In this document: positions 11,901 through 20,750 of the stretch, piece after piece
Position numbering within the stretch: position 1 is the stretch's first letter
Layout: each line of letters opens with the position of its first letter
Assembly: GCA_001579985.1 (NCBI GenBank)
Contig: LRSR01013249.1
Location: forward strand, 1 to 43,722
Length of the DNA: 43,722 nucleotides
From: Hypsibius dujardini
Taxonomy: Eukaryota > Tardigrada > Eutardigrada > Parachela > Hypsibiidae
Reading direction: 5' to 3'
Notes under the pieces: model-generated
Seen by the model: only the letters and a program-made list of their open reading frames with translations
Database searches by the model: none
What the model was told of the DNA's origin: nothing
Made by a program: the position numbers and the translations under genes

Positions 11901-14900
11901 CTCGAAGCGTTTATGTTTGATGATGAATGACAGATGATTTCGCCTAGAAACTCAACAGGAGTGGCGCTTTTCGACAAAATTAGGACATCTAGCATGTCAC
12001 CGAATACCTTTTACCGTAATTTGTAACTCACTTTGCCGTCCGACATATCATTGTTGAAATGGCAGCACAATTTAATAATTTTATTAAAATTTTCTTCAGC
12101 GTTTCTGCTGAGGTAGAGCCGTTTATCCTGGAGCATCCAACGGAAAGTGTTCTCGTAGTTTGCTGGTTCGAAGCGTTTCACAATCGCCTGTAGCATTTTT
12201 TGGTTTTCGAAACACGACGTTCCACCAGTTTTTTTAGTTAACCTGTTAGTTGGGGTTCCATCGACATGGTACAATACTGCTTATTTCAAGCGTTTCTGCT
12301 CCGTCCAGTCGGGGCTAGCGGCAACGTTTCAAGCCAGTCGTCTACCGCATCGCCGGTGTTTCAGAATAAGACCGGTAAGCCAACGTGACCTCCGACGATT
12401 TCTGCGTCCTTGAAACCGTCCGCCAAAGTTTTGGAATCGAAAATTACCTGCGTACCCGTTGTACTCGTCAATGTTGTTCAGCAGCGTGTTTTGGAACACC
12501 CGACCTTGTCGACGATCAGCTACTGTAGTAGAAGAACCAATGATAAGACCTACGGCTATCGAGGGAACCGGAATGGAGTCTCGTATTATTACGCACACAC
12601 GCAAATAGAATAAAGAAAGGAGCAAAATTCACAAACTTCGACTAATTCACTGAAGGTGTTTAGGACACCTAAAATATCCGATTGGTTGAAAGATAATTAG
12701 ATTGAACCACCAAGTCATTGATGACAGATTAAAAATGATTCCTTCCTCCACCTACGGCGAAGTGAAGCTACACAGACGCAACACAAAAATTTGACCAAAG
12801 AGCAATCACGGTGTGACGGTCCGGAGTCCGCGAAGTCAGGAAACTCATCAGGACGGCACGGGAACACCCTGCATAAATAACACAAAATGAAAAGACACAC
12901 AACACATCACCGAGTCCGGCCTTCCGTAACAGTTGTTAAGTGATGTGTTCTACTCTTGACTTCATTTTACCAAGTCAGCTATTTGGACATACTTAATTTT
13001 GTTTAGTTCGCTATTTAGAGTCATGTCCGTTATTTATATCCCTACTTAATCTCGTGTTTTTCATTTTGAAATTAGTTGTTTCTTTCTACCTCACTTCTAA
13101 AAATCATTTCTTCAAAAGTGTTTGTTGGACCCTTCGCCGCCAGAGTGAACAAGTCCTACAATAACAATAGATAGCTGTGACTTTAACTTACCTGTTGGTA
13201 CCAAAAGCTAATCCGGAGCTTGCAAAACAAGATCACAATTTGCATGATTCATACGCCCCCCTCCTGTGATCCAAACCATACAATTGATTGGTAGATTGTT
13301 TTGTTTTGTTTTGGTCGATTGTTTAGTCAATCAAACAAATCGGATTATTAACCATTTCTTAATTTAAAACAATCGACCAATCAATTGCATGGTTGCATTA
13401 TCAATTGTTGCAGGGGAGGGGCGTATGAATCATGCAAAATTGTGATCTTGTTTCGGAAGCTTCCCAAGCTTTGTCTGTTTGTCTATCTGTCTGTTTGCCT
13501 GTCTATCTGGGTGGTATACTGGCTATCTGGCTGTCTTTCTGTCTGTCTGTCTGTTTGTCTTTGTCTGACTTTCTGTTTGAACAACGCATTTGTAGCTGAC
13601 TGATGAATTTGTTGTTGTTGTAGTATTATCTCGTGGACGAAACAATGAAAGTAGTAGAGTTCCGCATTGGAAATGACGCACACCAGTTTGGATCTGCTCT
13701 AAATACTGTAATACGCCGAGGAAGGATACCAATGGGCATCGTTGAACAAAACATGCAATTCGGTCTAGGTAAATGAAGCAATGACGTTGGGAAATTTCCT
13801 GGTTGTTTGTCATCACGTGTTATGTCTCGTAGGTCCTTTCCATAAGCCCTATATCACGGAGTTCTACAATCCTACCGATTTATTCGTGGGTAATACCTTG
13901 TTCCTATACGGGCAGAAGATTTTTCTGGTGGAGGCCAATGAATGGAGTCGTAAATGGCTGAAAGAGAAACTGGGCGTCGAAATGGGACCGAACGTTGCAT
14001 GGCGGGAAAAATATGAACGTCGACCCCGGCAGACCTCGCGAAACCTGGTCGTTCCAAATTGCACCGGTTATGGCTCCTATGATGACAGTATGAAAAGCGT
14101 GCTGGAAATCGATCCCCGTATTCGATGTCCGAACGAATTATCGGAGCTGTGTAACTCGCAGGACATTATCAAGTTTGGTGCCAGATTGGTGAGCTTGGTG
14201 CTCGACAGCAGAGCTTCACGAGCTAGTAAATACACAGACAAACTGATAAATGGGTGCACAAACAGACAGATCTAGTGACATGTAGACAGACATGCAGTCA
14301 GACAGACAAACGAATACAGACAGACAAACAGACAGAATGACTGACTTACAATCAAGCAGACAGATATGGAATTCCCAGTTTCCCTACTTGACCTCTGTTT
14401 TGTTCAGTATTCACGCCATCCAGACGCGCATATTCCTGCTTATTCTATTCTCTACTACGTATCGGACGACACCATGGCGGTTTTCGAGCACACCGTTACT
14501 GGTGATGCGAGCTACGGCAGGAAGTTCTTTGCGCGCCAACGATGTCCTTTACCCGAGTATCAAGGCGATCCATTCCAAAGAACACCATTCCCCACGCCGT
14601 GCTACGACTATACGCACCTCATACCCGGGAACATTCTAACCATCGCCGGAACCAGGTTCTTGCTGACCGTGCCGGATGTGCATATTTACGATGTCCTGGA
14701 GCGACATCCCCTCCTGTTTTCGTGTAAAACTATTCTGAGCCATAAATTTCCCCAAGCAGCCTCCCCATTTTACTGTCAATTAGTTTGCCGTCTGTCTGTT
14801 CTGCCTATCTGCCTGCCTGACTGTCGATCTATCTGTCTGTTTGTCTGCCTGTCTGAACTTTTGTGTTTAGTATTTTCTCTTTATTCATTCAGGTGAACAG

Positions 14901-15484
14901 AAAGAACTTATCAAACAGGCCATTGAAAATGAGTCGGTGAAATCACCGGAACCCTTGCCTCCAGTGACCGATGAAGAGCTGTTAGTTCTTTTCTTCGCCT
15001 ATTTCTTCAACGAAACTCTTCATTTAAAACATTATCTTCCCTAGGCAAGCCCAAGTGATGCCTAGAGCGGCCAAACTGATGCAACGCATCAAATACTGGA
15101 TCCTCTACAATCCATCCTTCCTAATGCTCCTGCTATCCGCTAACGACGATGAAAACTTGTGCATCATGACTGCCGGTCTGCTGGAAGATGTCTGCAAAGC
15201 CGGAAAGGTGGAATGTGATCCTTTTTCCGCAGCGGAGGTCGGCCAGCGACAAGATTAATCGTGCTTTACTTAAGACAGAAGTCTTCATTGAAATTTTTTA
15301 ATTTAAGGTGTACAACCGTGCGCGGTCTTACTACAACCGGATCGAGGACCAACTCCTCTACGTAGACGAGTTCATCCGTTATGTCTTTCAACACGGAAAG
15401 GGCGTGAAGCAATGCCACGCGGAGCTGAACCCGCGCGGTCCGGATCCGCTGTTGAAGTTCCGTCTCGATCTCCACACCGGCTGA
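8918..15484 (+). CDS. EFHC2: EFHC1/EFHC2-type ciliary DM10-domain protein, 10 exons, 728 aa
   Basis: Exons are 8918-8950, 9016-9324, 9608-9919, 9983-10240, 13624-13768, 13833-14188, 14408-14723, 14893-14980, 15045-15237 and 15308-15484, and the phases agree throughout. Three DM10 domains are visible. The first starts VLRYYGYYVERL and carries VYYHMDDDTISVFEPHLENSG. The second is split by intron 4 (LLFVGIVDDT... then YYLVDETMKVVEF...). The third has ILYYVSDDTMAVFE. The helical C-terminus corresponds to the EF-hand region of the family, but I see no intact calcium loop. These proteins line doublet microtubules of motile cilia and flagella as microtubule inner proteins (Rib72 homologues). The length is nearer human EFHC2 (749 aa) than EFHC1 (640 aa), so the symbol is a best guess. 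Exon 1 (11 codons) is tentative. The exon 3 donor appears to be GC (9920-9921), and exon 4 has a second possible donor 13 bp downstream. Confidence 0.88.
9430..9560. repeat. CAGA-orientation tetranucleotide tract in EFHC intron 2
   Basis: ACAGACAGGC-type units lie in the 283-bp intron 9325-9607. The orientation is opposite to that in the OFD1 introns, so the arrays are not tied to the direction of transcription. Confidence 0.7.
10446..13118. mobile_element. Block in EFHC intron 4 bounded by direct repeats
   Basis: The 3.4-kb intron 4 (10241-13623) holds similar sequences of about 105-155 bp in the same orientation at about 10446-10551 and 12962-13118. Both run from AGTCAGCTATTT to CACTTCTAAAAATCATTT, and the second has about 50 extra bp. 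Between them lies 2.4 kb whose higher-complexity, frame-broken sequence looks like decayed coding DNA. Open stretches include 10777-11097 and 11566-11862 on plus and 12011-12274 and 12329-12625 on minus. I do not recognise the protein. An LTR-like or duplicated insertion would fit the layout, but I see no tRNA primer site or polymerase motif. Confidence 0.45.
13217..13459. mobile_element. Inverted-repeat element in EFHC intron 4
   Basis: Left arm 13217-13315 and right arm 13363-13459 are inverted copies of nearly 100 bp sharing TGCATGATTCATACGCCC and CAATTGATTGGT, with about 45 bp between them. This is a short non-coding fold-back element, ending about 165 bp before exon 5. A TGTC tract follows at 13460-13570. 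Confidence 0.8.
14230..14350. repeat. CAGA tetranucleotide tract in EFHC intron 6
   Basis: The 219-bp intron 14189-14407 carries ACAGACAGAC units. The next intron (14724-14892) carries the same unit in the opposite orientation at about 14785-14855. Confidence 0.75.
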
Positions 15485-15550
15485 ATGTTTCTCGCTGTTG
15501 CCAATACTCTTCAAAGCATGCGTCTTTTGAACAGCAGACCATTGTGACTG

Positions 15551-15603
15551 CCACAAGGCATATTAATAAAATTAACCCACAAGGCATATTAATAAAATTA
15601 ACC
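15551..15603 (+). terminator. Duplicated 26-bp unit with two AATAAA polyadenylation signals
   Basis: A unit starting CACAAGGCATATTAATAAAA occurs twice in tandem, placing AATAAA at 15565-15570 and 15591-15596, about 80 and 107 bp after the EFHC stop. This is a plausible polyadenylation region. The duplication is seen; its use is inferred. Confidence 0.5.
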
Positions 15604-15939
15604 TATGACATAATCAAAATTCTGATTTGTTCTATCAAGACCGCCTAATCACTAAATCAAAGTGTTCTTCTCATATTGTGACAAAGGAGTTGGGCCAAAG
15701 CGAAGTCAGTGGCAATGACGGTACAGTGTGATTTCGCCCACCCCATGAAACTAACTTTTCGCGATACTGTTTTATAATTCAAAATTCAATTTTGAATCGA
15801 AGCTATGACTAGCTTTTCAAAAACACTAGCATTAATTGTGTGTGATGTCATCCACACTTTAACCCGTTAACATCCGGTGCCAGATTGGATCCCATTTGAG
15901 TGGCAGAAGTATTTTTTTCTTCCACAATTCTGTTCAATT

Positions 15940-16362
15940 AAGAAAAAAAAATTTGGCGAATTTGACAAATTTGTGTTTTGTTGGGCTGACTAATGTTCAC
16001 TGTCTAGTTGGAAGCAAAATTACCAATGAAAAACGTTTCTTGCACTGATGCGCGCCATATTTGGTTCACACATCAATCAATCAATCAATCAATCATTTTC
16101 CATAGTAGTGAATTTTATTCAGTTTTTTAAAAAACAAATTCAACACCTTTTTTGATCACTGGTCAAGTGCCAGTAAACAGTCTGCCTCGGATAATTGTCC
16201 CTAAAGTGTCAAAAGATGATAAACTTGGTGGATGGAAAAAGTCATACATTTTTTAAAATTTCGGCCAGCTCACAGCCTGCGGAGACCTTTTCACCCAAAA
16301 AAAAGTGAAAAACTGGTTAGTTTTGACAATCTTGCCGGACATTTGTCAAGCAGCAAATGAAT
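15940..16362. repeat. Dispersed repeat, copy 1
   Basis: The sequence aligns with 43080-43485 in the same orientation. Shared blocks include TGCGCCATA-like text, a CAAT/CAATCA run (16074-16095), TTTTATTCA, CACCTTTTTT, GCCAGCTCACAGCCT and GTCAAGCA-CAAATGA. The copies diverge where the UGT-like sequence begins, so this copy may be truncated. No coding potential is seen. The region 15604-15940 before it shows nothing I can name. Confidence 0.75.
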
Positions 16363-17061
16363 TCGGTTCGTTTTGTCCTTACGCGACGACGTGCCGACGG
16401 TCTCTTCGACCGCTCCGGAAGTCCAGTTCTAAAGGAAGGATTTCTAAACCGAACGAACCGCAGCTCGCCATCCAGGCCCTTGAGAAGGTGGCGTACCTTC
16501 CGATTATGAAGACCTTCCCGCGAGCCGCCGGAGTGGTCGCCAACTCGCTACAGGACATTCGAATCGGCCTGGACGGGATTGCAGCGGACCCTTACATGGC
16601 CGGCTTGATGGTGCAGTGTCGGACCATTGTTCCCGGAGAAGAAGCCAAGCAATGACATGAACAGCTATGCCGTCGAGGAGAAAGTCGCCAAGTAATTAGA
16701 CGGCAAAGACTCGGAGAGTGTGGTGTATGTGTCATTCGGGTCGTTTGACACCCCGACGGACGAGCAGGTCGCCTTAATCGGCCAGGCGCTCGTGGAGCTG
16801 GGGAAACGCTTCATTTGGTCGCTGCAAGCTCGGTGCATCAAAGTCCTGACGGAGGGGCTGAAACGTAAGCTGGAAGGTCGACGGTTTAGTGTTGCCGTGG
16901 ACGCTGCAGAAACTGATTCTGGTGCATCCGTCCGTCGTGGTCTTCGTCAGTGGGTTGTCAAGATGGAAGCAGGCTTGCTCATCCCAGAGACCGGGACGAA
17001 GAGTTCGCGGTTGGTTCCGGTGAATGAAGTCAATGCTGCGATTCGAAAGGTTGGAGAGTGA
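16363..17061 (+). pseudogene. UDP-glycosyltransferase pseudogene (fragment)
   Basis: Three pieces of a GT1-family glycosyltransferase follow each other in three different frames. The first includes ...RAAGVVANSLQDI... (16305-16655 frame, ended by TGA at 16653). The second reads NSYAVEEKVAK, then an in-frame TAA at 16693-16695, then ESVVYVSFGSFDTPTDEQ (about 16705-16830). The third gives KLILVHPSVVVFVS, the donor-sugar-binding signature region (from about 16898), whose HCGW core is missing. After it the frame shifts back (MEAGLLIPE...). GT1 enzymes move a sugar from a UDP-sugar to small lipophilic acceptors. About the first half of a normal enzyme is absent. Two stops and at least two frameshifts make this a pseudogene. 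An intron-containing gene is less likely because no splice sites join the frames. Confidence 0.75.
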
Positions 17062-17159
17062 GACCAGAAAGGTATTGCCGATGGTGGGACCGGGCATGGG
17101 GGATGTTATCCTGACTTCGTATGGTTTTAGTTGGGTGAGAAAAAAAAACTAACAAAATG

Positions 17160-17440
17160 CTTGATATACGAGGGACACTCTAAACGTCTTGGCACTCAGT
17201 CATTTATATCGCGATTGGAAGGTGCATTCCTATTCTGGTATCACAAGTATTTAGATCAGCAAATTCTACATTATTTCTGAATTTTTGTTGAATTACGGCC
17301 AAAGACCTAGAGGGAAGAATTTTTCTAGCGGAGAGTAGTTGACCGCAGTATAAACGTGAATTTTGTCCAATGGCTCACACGCGTCTCAGCCATTCCATGG
17401 CAAATAATCAGAATGTTTTCTTTATTGATGTAAACAGCCT
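17160..17440. mobile_element. Possible mariner-like transposon remnant
   Basis: The text starting TACGAGGGACACTCTAAACG (17168) resembles a mariner-type terminal repeat. Its inner GTCTTGGCACTC recurs inverted as GAGTGCCAAGAC at 18609-18620, at the far side of the fold-back element. The stretch reads like a degraded 5' end, but I could not find a transposase frame. The assignment rests on the look of the end sequence only. Confidence 0.3.
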
Positions 17441-17880
17441 AATTAGAGAGCTAGTTAATACAGTTGAGGTAAAATGATTCCGGCAAGGCTAAGAAAAAGT
17501 AAGATCGACGGGTCGTATCGCGCGGCATGAAATCACGCGGCATATGTGACTTGATTGATTGTTGTTCTCAATATAGTGTCGACATTTGTTCTGGTTACTG
17601 CCCACATCCATCTACTTTCCGAATCTTTTGTGGAGTGCCGCAACCGGATGTAGGAAAATTGTTTGTTGTTGCATTTAGTAGCGAAACTTTGTTTATCTGC
17701 ATATAAGTCCATTTAAAACAACTTGCAATGGTATTGAGAAGTGTGTCTTCCAAAAGAAATTCCTCTTCTCAATTCCCTGCATGCAGGTCCGTGAAACTCG
17801 GTTTTACCGCCTATGAGGTCATGATCTAACTAGATATGTTGAGTGATTCGAAAAGCAGTCGCTTCGTGCAGAGTAAATGA

Positions 17881-18610
17881 CTGACAAGGGAACCGAACGG
17901 TAGCGGACACGCTGATCTCTCTCAATTTTTTTCCCAAATAGTGGACTAAATTAATAGATTTTAGCAAAACAATTTCGTCTACAAACAAGCTTTGGTCTAA
18001 GCGGAAGAAAATTCGAAAGTTTCCCAATGGCGCCGCGGGTTTCTCATTGTGTCCAAGCATTGATTGTTTGATTTATGCTCTAGCAAAACTCATTTTAATT
18101 TTAACCACTCTAAAATGTCGTTTTCTGAAAACGTTTGATTCCAACACTTTTAACACCTTTCCACTCCAAATTCGATTTGGAATCGATTGACATCAGCAAA
18201 ATCGTATTTGGATGACAGAGGGCGGAGCTATGGGCTATTTTCAATCTAGGCTTCCGAGTGACATTGCAAAAATGACCCATATCCGCCCCCTATCATCAAA
18301 ATAAGATTTTGCTGATGTCAATGGATTTCGAATCGAATTCGGAGTGGAAAAGTGTTAAAATCTTGGAATCAAACGTTTCGAAAAACGACTTTTTACAGTG
18401 GTTCAAGTTAAATTGAGTTTTGATCCAGCATAAATCAATCAATCAATGCCTGAACTCAATGAGAATTTTCGAATTTTCGAATTTTCTCCCGCTTAGACCA
18501 AAGCTTGTTTGCAGACGAAATGTTTTGCTAGAATCTATCAATTTAGTCCACTATTTGGGAAAAAAATTCAGAGAGACCGGCGTGTCCGTTACCGTTCGGT
18601 TCCCTTGTGA
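17881..18610. mobile_element. 730-bp fold-back element
   Basis: The left arm (about 17881-18242) and right arm (about 18270-18610) are inverted copies, leaving only about 25 bp of centre, so the whole is a near-palindrome. The outer ends read CTGACAAGGGAACCGAACGG and the inverse with a few changes. No protein is encoded. Half of the same element lies at 37768-37985. It ends just beside a truncated GR-A exon, from which it is separated by about 18 bp, and may have helped to break it. Confidence 0.9.
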
Positions 18611-18627
18611 GTGCCAAGACTTTTGGA

Positions 18628-19939
18628 GCGCCGTAAATCCAATCGGGTTCGTAGTGAGTCTGTTGAAGTAAGTCTGCAGTTGCAGGGCTGCCGGAATGCT
18701 CATGCGAGATTGGTCGAGCTGGTAGAGACGATGTAACGCATCACGTGCGTACAAAACACAGCTTACTATGGTTCCTAAGCAAGAGTTAACGGGTAGTAGA
18801 TTTGATATCACATGGACTTCCAAAAAGCCCGAAAAAATCCCTAATTGGCTTAGTTTTGAAATAACATCTGATTATGCTAAACAGTTACTCAAAAAATCCC
18901 AAATTTAGTCATTTAAAGTTTGGATTTAAAGAGATCCCAAAGAGAAAAGCTTGATCGTCGACCTTGTTGAGGTATTCGGCGATAGTAAAAAAATTTCAAC
19001 CTCAATAAATGTTTGAAATTTCTAGCATCCAATTTTAATCATCTTAACTAGTCATCTTAACTTCATATTCTTGTTAATATTAGTAAAATAAAAGTGGATG
19101 GAAAACCCTGGAGCATTTATATTACAATAATTGAAAATATATGAATAATTAATAATGCTTTAACTTAGTAAGCCTATTGCCATTCTAATCACAATGTTAA
19201 TATACTAACTAAAAATTAAAAAAAAGAACAACAAGAATAGTTTCGATATTATGTATTTATATATTATATCACAATAAAAAAATACATTTGAGATCGAAAT
19301 TAAAATATCCTTGCGTCAGAAAACAAAATATTGAAATCCTCTGAACGCAAAAAAATGCAGTAAAGCGATTCTCATATGACGAGCTTCAAGTGGTTGATAA
19401 TATGTAATTATTGGCCACATGGAAGTACCTTCTATATGAGAGTACCTGACAATAACCAATTACCGCCTCATTCACCAGCGCGCCTCTATATAAAATGACC
19501 AGCAATTGCAAAACGTACGTCAACATCTAACAGGTCTGTGTGAGGTCGGTAATGACCGTCCAGGCCGTCGCGTTCCCGGCCAGCAGATAAATCTGACAGA
19601 GGATCTGCACCACGTTGCAGCCGAGTGTCAGCGCGATCCACGGGCAAAACACCTCGTCAGCCAAATCAACCAAAACACACAAGGAATTGTGTCGGATCCG
19701 GAACCACTCGAGACTCTTGACGGCCATCACTCCATCCTCCTTGATGCAGTGGTGCATGTCGTTTTGAATATGGTGGAAATCGATCGTCAATGTCACGGCG
19801 ATGAGGGTGAAGAAGTAGGCCTGCACGACATAGATGAAAGCGGTTAACAGATCGCTCACCAAATTCAAGAAGATAATTTCTACGTCGTCTCATGCTGCAC
19901 CCTCCATCAGCGATCCTCTTAACATGGCGTAATCTGGGC
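18628..19939 (-). pseudogene. Gustatory-receptor-like pseudogene GR-A
   Basis: Two exons remain. 19464-19939 corresponds to exon 2 of GR-B, running from extracellular loop 2 to TM6. 18628-18748 is a truncated copy of exon 3 (LHRLYQLDQSRMSIPAALQLQT...NPIGFTA). Five defects are visible: no exon 1 upstream before the cyclase starts, an in-frame TGA at 19890-19892, a TAG at 19527-19529 replacing a conserved Trp in TM6, an exon 3 acceptor AG changed to AC (18749-18750), and loss of the end of exon 3 and all of the TM7 exon. The closest relative in the window is GR-B, with high similarity through introns and exons. The intron holds about 250 bp near 18900-19150 that GR-B lacks. Confidence 0.9.
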
Positions 19940-20750
19940 CTGAAAAAAATTGAGAGTGTGGTTATTACTTTAATAGTATTAAAAAGATTTTCTACGTCGT
20001 CGTATATAGATAGATTTCTTCTTAAAATAATGTTCGAAACTTCCACACACTTATACACATACACTATTTGAAAATTAATCACTGTAAAATAAATTTTGTC
20101 ATGTTTTAATGTTTGTTTTTCTTACGTTCAAATTTCAGTTTTATTGGTGTTATTTCTTAAAATAAATTATCGCCAAGGTTCCTGATCGGTGGCATTTCTC
20201 ACCCGGGCACAATTTTCGCTAGTAACACAAACCACGTCTCCTCCCCATTACAGCAACAGTACATATTCGTTCAATGACATTCAGGCTTAGTTGATATTTG
20301 ATCGACATACACCATAGTGTAGGTGTAGTCAGCCTCCAAATGCCGTTCACAAAGTACGCACAGTTGTTCATGTTAGCACCAAAGGTACACCCTTGCTATT
20401 TCAGTAGAATATTCAATCTATTTGGAATTTTAAATCCGCTCTTTCTTTATCTTCCAGATCACCGCTGGATACCTTTTCGTTATTTAACCTTATAAACTTT
20501 TTCGCCCCATCCCACGACTGATGAACGGGATATTACAAGCGCCAGATCAACATAAATATCGCGCAGAAAAGAAACTTTAGATTTTCAAAAATACGTTTTT
20601 TGCGTATTTAATTTTACTAATTTTCTGTTAGAAATAAATAAATGTTCACTTAGCTCATACAGTTATTTTTCTGCGTATAAGATTTCATTTATTTTCTCGT
20701 AAAATAGAAAAAGTTTTTATCTCTCTCGGGGTTAGTTATTTCTTCACAAA
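19940..20750. other. Gene-free stretch between GR-A and the cyclase
   Basis: The first part (to about 20160) still resembles the GR-B intron at 35440-35640, so the segmental duplication extends here. The rest is AT-rich and shows no gene. The two genes are divergently oriented, so a cyclase promoter probably lies here, but I see no definite signal. Confidence 0.5.

Noticed and set aside
16074-16095. CAATCA repeats as a possible CRISPR-like or telomeric array
   Set aside because: A 4-bp simple repeat without spacers. It recurs only as part of the dispersed repeat.
16720-17061. The last UGT frame as a functional short gene
   Set aside because: It lacks the N-terminal half, follows an in-frame stop, and switches frame through the sugar-binding motif, whose core is lost.
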